Under the pieces are notes generated by a model that worked only from the letters and a program-made list of their open reading frames with translations, was not told the DNA's origin and did not search any database. The position numbers were made by a program, and so were the translations under genes. From Halogeometricum rufum (GTDB lineage: Archaea > Halobacteriota > Halobacteria > Halobacteriales > Haloferacaceae): a DNA stretch of 64,000 nt. The stretch is taken from contig NZ_FOYT01000001.1 in NCBI RefSeq assembly GCF_900112175.1, positions 1,364,001 to 1,428,000 of the forward strand. The letters run 5' to 3'. How positions within the stretch are numbered: the first letter of the stretch is position 1; the number at the start of each line of letters is the position of its first letter. Of this stretch, positions 17,936 to 26,274 are shown piece after piece.

Positions 17936-18499
17936 TCACTCCCGCGCCCGCATCGGGGCCGGGGGCGCGAGCGCCACCACCCACGTCGCGAGCGAGAGCG
18001 CGCCGATCAGTTCGGGGACGGCGACGCCCGGCCCGATGTCCGCGAGGAACCAGAGCGGCCACGCCGCCACCGAGACGGCGGCGAGGAGGAGCGACGCCCG
18101 CCCCGTCGTCGTCGCCCGCCGACGGACGCCGTCGAGTGCGAGCGTCGCGGCGAGGAGGACGAAGAAGGCGACGGCGACGGGGACGTGCGCCGCCGTGTCC
18201 GACGGGAAGGCCCCGACGCCGACCAGCGAGCACGCACAGAGCGCGTAGACGACGGCGACGGGGCGCGCCGAGCGCCGGAGCGCGCCCGCGTACCCGAGTG
18301 CGAGCAGTCCGCCGAGGACGAGGCCACCGTTGAACAGAAGCGCCGTCGGAGCCGCGACGCCGAGGTCCGAGAGCGCGCTCTCGCTCCACGAGAACGTCGG
18401 GGACACGGCGGTGGCGAGCAGGATGCCGCCGAGTGCGACGGCCGACCCGACGGCTCCGGCGAGGCGAGCGAGCGGCGAGGGGGCGGACTGATCAGTCAC
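17936..18499 (-). CDS. DUF998 family membrane protein
   Basis: A 187-residue protein with about six hydrophobic helices, including LAGAVGSAVALGGILLATAV, FSWSESALSDLGVAAPTALLFNGGLVLGGLLALGY and the final segment with LIGALSLATWVVALAP. The SWSESALSDLG segment after helix 1 is characteristic of DUF998 integral membrane proteins, whose function is unknown. It follows coxC in the same direction with 55 bases between. The tail of the protein faces convergent kch. Confidence 0.85.
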   Translation of the reverse strand: MTDQSAPSPLARLAGAVGSAVALGGILLATAVSPTFSWSESALSDLGVAAPTALLFNGGLVLGGLLALGYAGALRRSARPVAVVYALCACSLVGVGAFPSDTAAHVPVAVAFFVLLAATLALDGVRRRATTTGRASLLLAAVSVAAWPLWFLADIGPGVAVPELIGALSLATWVVALAPPAPMRARE

Positions 18500-18554
18500 G
18501 GGTCGAGGCGGAGAGAAGCGACGAATCGTGACGAGAACGTCGGTCGGGGCGCGT

Positions 18555-19424
18555 TCAGAACGCGCCGGTGCCGAGTTCCGCGCCGACGTAGAGGACGACG
18601 ACGAGGAAGATCCACACCACGTCCACGAAGTGCCAGTACATCGAAGCCGTCGTGACCGAGACGTGGCGTTCGGCGGAGTACTGCCCGGCCAGCGCGCGGA
18701 CGAAGACGATGCCGAGGAGGACCGCGCCGAGGCTGACGTGCAGGCCGTGCAGGCCCGTCAGGCCGAAGAACGCCGAGCCGAACAGCCCGGAGGTGAACGT
18801 GAACTCCGAGTGGACGATGAACTCGTAGTACTCGTACACCTGTCCGCCGATGAACACCACGCCGAGCAGGAGCGTCAGCGCGAGTCCGCCGAGGAACTTC
18901 TTCCGGTCGTTCTTGCGGATTGCGACGTGCGCCCAGTGGAGCGTGAACGACGAGGCGATCAGGAGCGCGGTGTTGATGAGCACCAGCGACCCGACGAGTT
19001 CGGGGACGCCGACGAAGATGTCGGACCACTCGCCCGCCCTGATGTAGAAGTAGTAGCCGAACAGCGCGCCGAAGGTGCTGAGTTCGGAGCCGAGGAACGC
19101 GAGCATCCCCCAGCGGAGCTTGTTCGCGCCCTTCTCGGAGGCGTCGCGCGACCAGAAGTGACTCACGAACGCGTGGTACGTCCAGCCGTACAGTCCGGCG
19201 AGGAAGATGGCGATGCTCCCGACGAGGGCCCCCGGACCGACCATCGGACCGACGATGGCGTTGTCCCCGCGACTGAGGATGTAGAGACCCGCACCGGCGT
19301 AGATGCCGGCCGCGCCGACCGCAGTGACGAACGGCCACCAACTCGCCTCACCGAATCCGCGAGGCCAGTCCTCCACGGCGGGGAGGTGGTGCCCGTGGTC
19401 GTCGTGTGCTTCTTCGGTACCCAT
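18555..19424 (-). CDS. coxC: Haem-copper oxidase subunit III
   Basis: A 289-residue seven-helix membrane protein of the cytochrome c oxidase subunit III family, part of the aerobic respiratory terminal oxidase. Diagnostic parts are WPFVTAVGAAGIYAGAG near the N-terminus, WGMLAFLGSELSTFGALFGYYFY (helix III-type with the conserved Glu) and LTGLHGLHVSLGAVLLG. Near the C-terminus is YWHFVDVVWIFLVVVLYV, the WHFVDVVW signature. The start at 19424 (MGTEEAHDDHGHH) was chosen over an extension of 13 codons. Subunits I and II are not in this window, so the oxidase genes are scattered or further away. Confidence 0.95.
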   Translation of the reverse strand: MGTEEAHDDHGHHLPAVEDWPRGFGEASWWPFVTAVGAAGIYAGAGLYILSRGDNAIVGPMVGPGALVGSIAIFLAGLYGWTYHAFVSHFWSRDASEKGANKLRWGMLAFLGSELSTFGALFGYYFYIRAGEWSDIFVGVPELVGSLVLINTALLIASSFTLHWAHVAIRKNDRKKFLGGLALTLLLGVVFIGGQVYEYYEFIVHSEFTFTSGLFGSAFFGLTGLHGLHVSLGAVLLGIVFVRALAGQYSAERHVSVTTASMYWHFVDVVWIFLVVVLYVGAELGTGAF

Positions 19425-19554
19425 GGACGGGAGTAACCAGCGAACTACTAAAAATCCTCCCAAGTCGTGCCCGCCGGGGCGCGTCGCCCGTGGGGCACTC
19501 GGTGTCGTCGCCGGGGGTCGATTCGCGCACGACCGGCAGGCCGCCCCGGTCGCG

Positions 19555-20625
19555 TCAGTCCGCGCTCGTCGGGGCGCGGTGGTACGGTTGTGCGGCTATC
19601 TGCTCTCGCATCTCCCCGAGGGCCTCGCGCCCGCCGTCGCCGGACATCTCCGAGACGACGGCGAACACCTCCTTCCGGGAGACTTTCACGCCCGTCTTCG
19701 AGAGGGCGTCCTCGGGACGCGCCAGCAGTTCGCGGAGCGTTCCGACCGACAGCAGGAACGGCACGGCCCACGCCGCCAGCGTGTTGCCGTCCGTGGCGGG
19801 CACCGTCTCCAGGTACGTCTGCGCGTCGTCGAGGAACGACGAAGCGTGTTCGGCCGTCCGGCGAACGACCGAGGAGGCCGCCTCCTCGTGTTCGGGGGCG
19901 AGGACGTCCTCCTGCGGGACGCCCTCCGCGCGCAACCACTCCGCGGGCAGGTAGACGTTGTTCTCTGCGGTGTAGTCGTCGTACACGTCCTTCGAGATGT
20001 TGACGAGTTGCAGCAGGAGACCGAACTGCTCGGCGGTGTCGTAGAGGCGCCGGCGGCGGTCCGGGGCGATGTCGCCGCGGGTGACGAGGTTCGTGATGAG
20101 GTTGCCGACGGTGCCGGCGGCGTAGTAGCAGTACTCCTCGAGTTCCTCGCGCGACTGGATGCGCAGGCCGCCGGTGTCGTCGTAGCGTTCGACGAACTTC
20201 GCCATCCCTTGGACGAGTTCGCGCGCCGGCGGGAGAACCGCCTCGCGGACGTCGGCCGGGAGGCCTTCGAGGGTGCGAAGCGTTCGCGGGGCGTCGCGGA
20301 CGACGCGCCAGTCTTCGTTCATCTCCTCGGGGAGGTGCGGTTCGACGTCGGTCACGAACTCCTCGACGTCGGTGTCGTCGTCGGGGTCGAGGACCGCGTC
20401 GTACGTGCGGAGGAGGTCCGCCTGCGCCGACGGCGAGATGTGCGAGGCGTCCTCGACGGTGTCTGCGATTCGGCAGACGAGGTACCCGACGCAGATGTAA
20501 GACGACATGGGTTCGTCGAGGACGTCCACGGTCAGTGCGAAAGTGCGAGAGACCCCCTGAACCGCCTCGTGACACCATTCGAGGTCGGTGCGGTCGACCT
20601 GGGGACGTTCATCCTGCTGAGACAT
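19555..20625 (-). CDS. Squalene/phytoene synthase family protein
   Basis: A 356-residue trans-isoprenyl diphosphate head-to-head synthase. The first Asp-rich motif is DTVED (residues 55-59) after YLVCRIA. The second is the NISKDVYDDYTAENNVYLP region. A YYAAGTVGNLITNL block near residue 165 is typical of the squalene synthase branch (farnesyl-PP to squalene), though phytoene synthase cannot be excluded. A TATA-like box on the minus strand (ttttaatcc at about 20653-20661) lies about 30 bases upstream. It is divergent from the acyl-CoA dehydrogenase gene across only 86 bases, so the two promoters are back to back. Confidence 0.9.
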   Translation of the reverse strand: MSQQDERPQVDRTDLEWCHEAVQGVSRTFALTVDVLDEPMSSYICVGYLVCRIADTVEDASHISPSAQADLLRTYDAVLDPDDDTDVEEFVTDVEPHLPEEMNEDWRVVRDAPRTLRTLEGLPADVREAVLPPARELVQGMAKFVERYDDTGGLRIQSREELEEYCYYAAGTVGNLITNLVTRGDIAPDRRRRLYDTAEQFGLLLQLVNISKDVYDDYTAENNVYLPAEWLRAEGVPQEDVLAPEHEEAASSVVRRTAEHASSFLDDAQTYLETVPATDGNTLAAWAVPFLLSVGTLRELLARPEDALSKTGVKVSRKEVFAVVSEMSGDGGREALGEMREQIAAQPYHRAPTSAD

Positions 20626-20711
20626 TCGGAGTGTAACTCTCTACGGAATGGGGATTAAAAAGTCTCGTGGGGCAGTTCTCGCCGACGGAGAGACAACGTA
20701 AAGTGACGACG

Positions 20712-21875
20712 ATGACAGACTCACGTATGGACTTCGCGCTCTCCGCAGAGCAGAGGCAGATTCGCGACATGGTGGCCGAGTTCGTCGACGAGGAGATTCG
20801 GCCCCGCGCCGCGGAGATAGACGAGACCGACGAGTTCCCCGCCGACCTGGTCGACGAGATGGCCGAGTTGGGGCTCATGGGGATGCCGTTCCCCGAGGAG
20901 TACGGCGGGGCCGGACTCGACTACCACTCCTACGCCATCGGTCTGGAGGAGATTTCCCGCGGGAGCGGCGGACTCGGCACCGTCGTCGCCGCCCACACCT
21001 CGCTGGCGGGCAACATGGTGTACGAGTTCGGGAACGAGGAGCAGAAGCGGGAGTACCTGACGCCCCTGAACACCGGCGAGGACGTCGGCGCGTTCGCCCT
21101 CTCGGAGGCGGGCGCCGGCAGCGACGTGCCCGCGATGGACACGACGGCGCGGAAGGAGGGCGACGAGTACGTCGTGAACGGCGGCAAACTGTGGATATCG
21201 AACGGCTCCGTCGCCGACACGGTGACGCTGTTCGCGAAGACGGACCCCGACGCCGACAACAAGGGTATCTCCTCGTTCGTCGTGCGCCCCGAGGAGGACG
21301 ACGGGTTCGTCGTCGAGGGGACGGAGGACAAACTCGGCGACAAGGGCTGTCCGACCGCGGAACTCCGCTTCGACGAGATGCGCATCCCCGAAGACCGTCT
21401 CCTCGGCGAGGAGGGCGAGGGGTTCGTGCAGGCGCTGAAGACGCTGAACGGCGGGCGCATCACTATCGCCGCGCGCTCCATCGGCATCGCCCGCGCGGCC
21501 CTCGAAGACGCCGTCGATTACGCCGACGACCGAGAGCAGTTCGACCAGCCCATCGCGGAGTTCCAGTCGATAAAGCACAAACTCGCCGACATGGACACGA
21601 AGGTGCAGGCGGCGAAGCTGCTGATGCACAAGGCGGCCGACCTGAAGATTCGCGACGAGTCGTACATCAAGGAGGCCGCGCAGGCGAAACTCTACGCCTC
21701 CGAAATCAGCCGCGAGGTGGCCAACGAGGGCATCCAGATTCACGGCGGCTACGGCTACACGAAGGACTTCCCCGCCGAACGCTACTACCGCGACGCCAAA
21801 CTCAACGAGATATACGAGGGGACGAGCGAGATTCTGCGCAACACCATCGGCGACCGACTGCGCAGCGAACGGTAA
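20712..21875 (+). CDS. Acyl-CoA dehydrogenase
   Basis: A 387-residue flavoprotein catalysing alpha,beta-dehydrogenation of acyl-CoA in beta-oxidation or branched amino-acid catabolism. The N-terminal helical domain starts MDFALSAEQRQIRDMVAEFV. FALSEAGAGSDVPAM is the FAD/substrate loop. YADDREQFDQPIAEFQ and QIHGGYGYTKDFPAERYYRD are family signatures. The catalytic base is the Glu in YEGTSEI near the end. Start ATG 20712 is used; an in-frame ATG at 20727 is also possible. It meets the convergent PadR gene with no spacer: its TAA ends at 21875 and the neighbour's stop starts at 21876. Confidence 0.95.
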   Translation: MTDSRMDFALSAEQRQIRDMVAEFVDEEIRPRAAEIDETDEFPADLVDEMAELGLMGMPFPEEYGGAGLDYHSYAIGLEEISRGSGGLGTVVAAHTSLAGNMVYEFGNEEQKREYLTPLNTGEDVGAFALSEAGAGSDVPAMDTTARKEGDEYVVNGGKLWISNGSVADTVTLFAKTDPDADNKGISSFVVRPEEDDGFVVEGTEDKLGDKGCPTAELRFDEMRIPEDRLLGEEGEGFVQALKTLNGGRITIAARSIGIARAALEDAVDYADDREQFDQPIAEFQSIKHKLADMDTKVQAAKLLMHKAADLKIRDESYIKEAAQAKLYASEISREVANEGIQIHGGYGYTKDFPAERYYRDAKLNEIYEGTSEILRNTIGDRLRSER

Positions 21876-22208
21876 CTACTCCGTTGCGTCGGCGTTCGCG
21901 TCGGCGCCGGCGCTCTCACCGTCGCGCCGCCGTTCGCCCCCTTCGACCCGTTCGGTCAACCAGTCGTAGTGCGCCTCGACGCCCGCCGCGCCGGGGTCGG
22001 TGAGTTCGTACACGTCGGCGATTCCCTCCGTTCTGCGGGCCAGATAGCCCTTCGAGACGAGGGCGTCGAGCGTCCCGTAGAACGACTGGGGGTCGAGTCG
22101 CGTCTCGTAGTGCGCCTCCAGTCGCGTCTTCAGTTTCTGCCCGCGGAGTTCGCCGGCGTCGTAGAGGATTGCGCAGAGGTCGCGGCGGCGACCGCTCTGG
22201 AACCACAT
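21876..22208 (-). CDS. PadR-family winged-helix transcriptional regulator
   Basis: A 110-residue protein with a PadR-type winged helix: DLCAILYDAGELRGQKLKTRLEAHYE, then LDPQSFYGTLDALVSKGYLARR, then the wing TEGIADVYELTDPG. A short C-terminal helix (VEAHYDWLTERVEGG) probably dimerises it, and the tail is acidic low-complexity. PadR proteins usually repress nearby detoxification or transport genes in response to small ligands; the target here is unknown. The stop is immediately adjacent to the convergent acyl-CoA dehydrogenase stop, so the transcripts likely overlap. Confidence 0.85.
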   Translation of the reverse strand: MWFQSGRRRDLCAILYDAGELRGQKLKTRLEAHYETRLDPQSFYGTLDALVSKGYLARRTEGIADVYELTDPGAAGVEAHYDWLTERVEGGERRRDGESAGADANADATE

Positions 22209-22396
22209 ACCGGGAGGTCGGCCGACGGGGTCACGTCACTTTCGTTCGCGGTCGGACGCGCCGGTCGGCGAACGCCCCCGCCGTCGGGACGGGCGCCGGC
22301 GACCGGCCCGTCGACGGTGTGGGGTCCTTCGTCCTCGCCGACTCCGCCCGTCTCCGAACCGATAGTTTCGATTACCGGCCCTCCCTAGAGGCCGTC

Positions 22397-22672
22397 ATGA
22401 CCGACAGCGAGGTGACGGCGAACGACATCACCGCCCGCTACTACGAGACCGGGACCGAACGCGTCCTCACGTTTGACAAGGGCGGGACCACCGCCGCCGT
22501 CGCGCAGAACCGCGAGGGCTACGCGATGCTGAAGGTGCGGCCGACCGCCGACGGCGACGAACTCGAACGCTACTACGGGTTCGACATGGCCTTGGACCAC
22601 GCGGCCGAACTCCTCGGCGTCTCGCCGCACGACCTCCCGGTGCCCGAGGACGCCGAAGACATGGGGATGTAG
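22397..22672 (+). CDS. Small haloarchaeal conserved protein (DUF7111-like)
   Basis: A 91-residue acidic protein (MTDSEVTANDITARYYETGTERV). A beta-rich middle (LTFDKGGTTAAVAQNREGYAMLKVRP) is followed by an amphipathic helix (YYGFDMALDHAAELLGVSP). It looks like a small cytoplasmic alpha/beta protein of a haloarchaea-specific family, possibly DUF7111; no catalytic motif is visible. A TATA-like gattaccgg lies near 22369-22377. The open frame upstream to 22169 is unrelated in composition and was trimmed to the first ATG followed by conserved-looking sequence. Confidence 0.7.
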   Translation: MTDSEVTANDITARYYETGTERVLTFDKGGTTAAVAQNREGYAMLKVRPTADGDELERYYGFDMALDHAAELLGVSPHDLPVPEDAEDMGM

Positions 22673-22795
22673 GGGTCTCGAATCGCGCGGTACCTCCCCG
22701 GTGCAGGCGGTCCTCGGTCGACGGACGACAGATGCCATATCGGCCGTCTCGAGGGTGTGATACTCTTAATTACCGGCGATGCTAATACCGATGAC

Positions 22796-22846
22796 ATGAA
22801 CGCATCGACGACCGGCACCGAAGCGGTTCAGGGACGGCACCGATGA
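22796..22846 (+). CDS. Possible 16-residue leader peptide overlapping the PPK2 start
   Basis: An ATG at 22796 opens a 16-codon frame (MNASTTGTEAVQGRHR) whose stop overlaps the PPK2 ATG in an ATGA junction at 22843-22846. A TATA-like element at 22764-22772 lies about 30 bases before it, so the mRNA probably begins at or just before this ATG. Leaderless translation of the short frame could then deliver ribosomes to PPK2 by coupling. The peptide itself has no recognisable function. Confidence 0.4.
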   Translation: MNASTTGTEAVQGRHR

Positions 22847-23733
22847 CCGAACACCCGGTGTTGCCCGCCGACGAGTCCGTACTGACCACCGTCGACGAAG
22901 CGGACCTGTACAAGGACAGCGGCAAGATCAAGAAGAAGCACTACAGGCGGGAACTCGAACGGCTTCAGGAAGAACTCGTCAAGCTCCAAATGTGGGTCAA
23001 AGACCAAGGTCTGCGGGTCGTCGTGCTGTTCGACGGCCGGGACGCGGCGGGCAAGGGCGGGACGATACACCGAATCACTCGCCGGACGAGTTCCCGGGTG
23101 GTGAAAGTCGTCGCACTCGGCAAACCCACCGAACGCGAGCAGAGCCAGTGGTACTTCCAGCGATACGTCGAACACCTCCCGGCGGCCGGTGAGATGGTGC
23201 TGTTCGACCGGAGTTGGTACAACCGCGCGACGGTCGAGCGCGTGATGGACTTCTGTACCGACGAAGAGTACCGCGAGTTCCTCCGCTCTGCGCCCGAGTT
23301 CGAGCGCATGCTGACTCGCTCGGGCATCATCCTCGTCAAGTACTGGTTCTCCATCAGCGACGAGGAACAGGAACGGCGCTTCCAGAAGCGCAGCAACGAC
23401 CCGAAACGTCGCTGGAAGCTCAGCCCGATAGACCTCGAGGCCCGAGAGCGGTGGGTCGAGTACTCGCGGGCCAAGGACGCGATGTTCACCTACACGGACA
23501 CGGACGGGTCGCCGTGGCACGTCATCAACGCCGACGTGAAGAAGCACGCCCGACTCAACTGCATCAGTCACCTCCTCACGCAGATCGAGTACGAGGACAC
23601 CATGCCCGAACCGACCGAGTTGCCCGACAGACAGACGGACCCGAACTACGAGCGCCCGTCGATCGACAGCCAGAAGTGGGTCCCCGCGCTGTACGGGTCG
23701 AATCCTTCGGCGGCGGACGTCGAGCGGTCCTGA
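22843..23733 (+). CDS. ppk2: Polyphosphate kinase 2
   Basis: A 296-residue PPK2-family phosphotransferase, which moves phosphate between polyphosphate and nucleoside mono- or diphosphates. The Walker A loop GRDAAGKGG is at residues 65-73 and the Walker B-type block FDRSWYNR at 121-128. The lid region RRFQKRSNDPKRRWKLSPIDLEARERW (in part) is characteristic. The single-domain length fits class I PPK2. It is preceded by a TATA-like cttaatta and the 16-codon leader frame. It is monocistronic, with the convergent pssA gene next. Confidence 0.95.
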   Translation: MTEHPVLPADESVLTTVDEADLYKDSGKIKKKHYRRELERLQEELVKLQMWVKDQGLRVVVLFDGRDAAGKGGTIHRITRRTSSRVVKVVALGKPTEREQSQWYFQRYVEHLPAAGEMVLFDRSWYNRATVERVMDFCTDEEYREFLRSAPEFERMLTRSGIILVKYWFSISDEEQERRFQKRSNDPKRRWKLSPIDLEARERWVEYSRAKDAMFTYTDTDGSPWHVINADVKKHARLNCISHLLTQIEYEDTMPEPTELPDRQTDPNYERPSIDSQKWVPALYGSNPSAADVERS

Positions 23734-23831
23734 ACCCGTCTCGACTACGTCCGGCACAGACGCGGCGACCGTCTCCCCTGTTCGACACGGGGTGCCCGCC
23801 GACTGTCGAGGGGGTCTGCGGAACCGACGTT

Positions 23832-24533
23832 TCAGTCGCGCCGCCAGTAGAACATCGGCCCGAGGAACAGGTACGCGAGGGCGAGAAACAGCAGTCCGAA
23901 CGCGAATCCGCGGCCGAGGTCACCGACGAGGCGGCGACCGACCGGGCCGGTCAGGAGCACCGCGAGGGCCTGCACCACGCCCATCACGAGTGCGTCCTGC
24001 GCGTGCAGGTCGGGGTACGTTATCGTCGTCACCATCAGGGCCGCGAGGAGGTAGACGAGGGACACGAGGATCACGGGGTCGGTGAACCCCGCGAGGACGC
24101 CCGCCGAGAGGATGGTGGCCGCCAGCGTCGTCTGGACGCCCTCCGTCTCCGCGAGGTCGCTGTCGTAGGCGGTGTAGAGTCCGAGTCTGGTGACCGCCGC
24201 GGCGACGAACAGCGCCGACCCGAAGAGCGCGACGCCGACCCCGAGCGCGTCGAACGCCCGCGCCTCCCTGACCGCGACGGCGACGAGGAGGGCGGGGGCG
24301 ACGCCGAAGGAGGCCACGTCGGCCAGCGAGTCGAGGTACTCGCCGACGGCCGTCCCGCCGCGCCGGCGGGCGACGACGCCGTCGAGGGCGTCGGCGATGG
24401 CCGCCAGCAGGATGAGACGCGCCGCGAGGGCGACGTCGACCGTCGCCGCGACGGCCGCGAGGAAGCCGAGGGCGGCGTTGGCGACGGTCACCGCGTCGGC
24501 CAGACCCATCTCGCCGACGAAGCGGGGCTTCAT
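23832..24533 (-). CDS. pssA: CDP-alcohol phosphatidyltransferase, archaetidylserine synthase type
   Basis: A 233-residue polytopic membrane enzyme with about seven hydrophobic helices. The CDP-alcohol transferase signature is near residues 48-72: ADALDGVVAR, then GEYLDSLAD. It should condense CDP-archaeol with serine to give archaetidylserine. In haloarchaea the PssA branch also serves the archaeosortase protein-sorting lipid pathway. A minus-strand TATA-like element lies at about 24565-24574, roughly 35 bases from the start. It is divergent from the halocyanin gene, sharing a 147-base promoter region. Confidence 0.9.
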   Translation of the reverse strand: MKPRFVGEMGLADAVTVANAALGFLAAVAATVDVALAARLILLAAIADALDGVVARRRGGTAVGEYLDSLADVASFGVAPALLVAVAVREARAFDALGVGVALFGSALFVAAAVTRLGLYTAYDSDLAETEGVQTTLAATILSAGVLAGFTDPVILVSLVYLLAALMVTTITYPDLHAQDALVMGVVQALAVLLTGPVGRRLVGDLGRGFAFGLLFLALAYLFLGPMFYWRRD

Positions 24534-24680
24534 ACTCTCGGCGTGGACGACCGACGCTTTACGTGTTTATATTCTGCCGCCGCCGACCGACCCGCGGTCG
24601 CACGGACCGCGACGAGTCCGCCCGTCGGTTTCGACGCGCCGACCGCGGCGCATTTAGCTCTCGACCCCCGAGGTTCGACC

Positions 24681-25145
24681 ATGCAGGAACGGCAACGCGC
24701 CGACGGGCCGTCGCGGCGTCGGTTTCTCGCCGGTCTCGGCTCCGTCGCCACCGCGGGACTCGCCGGATGTGCCTCGGCCGCACAGGACGACTACGACGTG
24801 GGGATGACCGCAGTCGCGTTCACGCCGCCCTCGCTCACCGTCTCGGTGGGCGACACGGTCGTCTGGCGGAACACGAGTTCGCGCGGTCACACGGTCACCG
24901 CGTACGACGACGGCATCCCGGACGACGCCGAGTTCTTCGCGACCGGCGGGTACGAGGACACCCAGACGGCCCGCGACGCCTACCACAACGAACTCGGCGG
25001 CCTCATCGACAGCGGTGAGTCGTTCTCGCACACGTTCGAGGTGCCCGGCGAGTATCAGTACCTCTGCGTCCCCCACGAACCGCAGGGGATGGTCGGCACC
25101 GTCGTCGTCGAGGACGGCGGGAGCGAGACGGGAACCGAGTCGTAG
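24681..25145 (+). CDS. Halocyanin-like blue copper protein (Tat lipoprotein)
   Basis: A 154-residue exported cupredoxin. The N-terminus has a twin-arginine motif (SRRRFLAGL) and a lipobox LAGC with the lipidated Cys near residue 30. The mature domain has SVGDTVVWRNTSSRGHTVTAYDD, which supplies the first His ligand. GEYQYLCVPHEPQGMVGTVVV gives the Cys-His-Met ligand trio of plastocyanin/azurin-type copper sites. It should shuttle electrons on the outer face of the membrane, for example towards a terminal oxidase. A TATA-like catttag lies about 27 bases before the ATG. Confidence 0.93.
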   Translation: MQERQRADGPSRRRFLAGLGSVATAGLAGCASAAQDDYDVGMTAVAFTPPSLTVSVGDTVVWRNTSSRGHTVTAYDDGIPDDAEFFATGGYEDTQTARDAYHNELGGLIDSGESFSHTFEVPGEYQYLCVPHEPQGMVGTVVVEDGGSETGTES

Positions 25146-25194
25146 CGAACCCGCCCCGCGTCTGTTCCGGGCCGGTCTCGCCTCTTCGCGCCTG

Positions 25195-25293
25195 TTTCGA
25201 CTCTCGGTGCATCGGTTTCGACTCTCGGTGCACCGGCTTCGGCTCTCGGCTCGTCGGCTTCGACTCTCGGCGCGTCGGCTTCGACTCTTCTGG
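25195..25293. repeat. 21-base imperfect tandem repeat, four units plus partial fifth
   Basis: Four consecutive 21-base units start at 25195, 25216, 25237 and 25258, each of the form (T/C)TTCG(A/G)CTCTCGG(n)...CGG; a partial fifth ends near 25293. Only a few bases vary between units. The array fills the convergent gap between halocyanin and rps3ae. It is too short and lacks spacers, so it is not a CRISPR. Confidence 0.85.
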
Positions 25294-25354
25294 CCGACGC
25301 CGTCGCTACCGACGGTGAGAAATGGGAGAATCGGGTGTTCGAGCGTCGCGTCGA

Positions 25355-26002
25355 TTACGCGTCGTCGACGGCGACGTCCTCTTCGTCCACGTCCACGGCG
25401 GCCTCCTCCTCGGCGGCGACCTCTTCGGGGCGCGCTTCGAGGGTGAACTTCTGGACCTCGACCCGGCGGAGCGGGTAGATGGTCTTGGCCTCGCCGTAGA
25501 TGGCCGACGAGAGGTTCCCGCCGACGACGGCGCTGTCGACGAGTTCCTCGAACGTGCGGTCCTCGGCGGCGTCTTCGACGAAGTCGATCATGACTCGGCG
25601 AATCGCCTGTTCCTGGCTGCGGTCGGCCTTCTTCGTCGTGAACGCCACGGGCTGAATCTGGACGCGGTAGTCGTCCTTCGTCAGCACCGTGATGCTGGCC
25701 GAAATCTTCGACGCGCCGCGGCGGACGAGACTACGGAGGTAGTCCCGTGCGAGTTCGTGCTTGACGAACTCGGTGTACGCCGAGTCGCTGGCCACGTCGT
25801 TCACCTTGAAGGTGAGCTTCGTGTTGTTCGCGCCCTGGTCGCCGGTGAGGTCACCCAGCGTGACCTCGATGGTGCGACCGTCGACTTTCTCCGGTTCGTC
25901 AGCCATGGTCTCACCCAGTTCCTGCCGGTCGAACTGCTCCGGCGCGATAAGGGTGTACCATCGCTTGCCGCGTTTCTGCTTCGAGACTTGTCGTTCGCTC
26001 AT
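25355..26002 (-). CDS. rps3ae: 30S ribosomal protein eS1 (S3Ae)
   Basis: A 215-residue archaeal/eukaryotic-type small-subunit ribosomal protein. The start MSERQVSKQKRGKRWYTLIAPEQFD and the GRTIEVTLGDLTGD block are diagnostic, as are RGASKISASITVLTKD and RRVMIDFVEDAAEDRTFEELV. The C-terminal tail is a haloarchaeal acidic extension. Its ATG overlaps the stop of pcc1 (ATGA junction), so it is translated as the last gene of the rps15 - recJ-like - pcc1 - rps3ae operon. Confidence 0.97.
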   Translation of the reverse strand: MSERQVSKQKRGKRWYTLIAPEQFDRQELGETMADEPEKVDGRTIEVTLGDLTGDQGANNTKLTFKVNDVASDSAYTEFVKHELARDYLRSLVRRGASKISASITVLTKDDYRVQIQPVAFTTKKADRSQEQAIRRVMIDFVEDAAEDRTFEELVDSAVVGGNLSSAIYGEAKTIYPLRRVEVQKFTLEARPEEVAAEEEAAVDVDEEDVAVDDA

Positions 26003-26274
26003 ATGTTGTGGGTTCGTGCTGTGTCGATGACGGCGTCGGCCACCGTCAGGTTGACCACGGTGTCGTCCACCGTGGACTGCAGCCCGCCGGTCGTCTCCCG
26101 TCCGATGGTCGTCACGAGGGTGTCGCCCTCGACGACCATCTCGATGGAGTCGGTGTTGTCCGGACGAAGCGCCGCCGCCACCCCGTCGGCGTCGGCGTGC
26201 GTCGTCCGCAGGCGGGCCGTGCGAGAGGGGGACGCGTCGGTCCCGGTGCCGTCTCGCTCGTTGTCGTCCGTCAC
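25999..26274 (-). CDS. pcc1: KEOPS complex subunit Pcc1
   Basis: A 91-residue protein starting at a GTG that overlaps the TGA of the upstream RecJ-like gene. After a short acidic leader it shows ARLRTTHADADGVAAALRPDN, SIEMVVEGDTLVTTIGRETTGGLQSTVDDTVVNLTVAD and AVIDTA. This is the compact Pcc1 beta-alpha fold that dimerises the KEOPS complex for tRNA t6A modification at position 37. Position between the RecJ-like gene and rps3ae is conserved in archaea. Overlaps on both sides indicate strict translational coupling. Confidence 0.92.
   Translation of the reverse strand: MTDDNERDGTGTDASPSRTARLRTTHADADGVAAALRPDNTDSIEMVVEGDTLVTTIGRETTGGLQSTVDDTVVNLTVADAVIDTARTHNI

Noticed and set aside
16066-18333. 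Long plus frame overlapping the K+ channel gene in another frame
   Set aside because: Almost pure Arg/Gly/Pro composition; the channel frame has the selectivity filter and RCK motifs.
25195-25293. Tandem repeats as a CRISPR array
   Set aside because: Units are contiguous without unique spacers.
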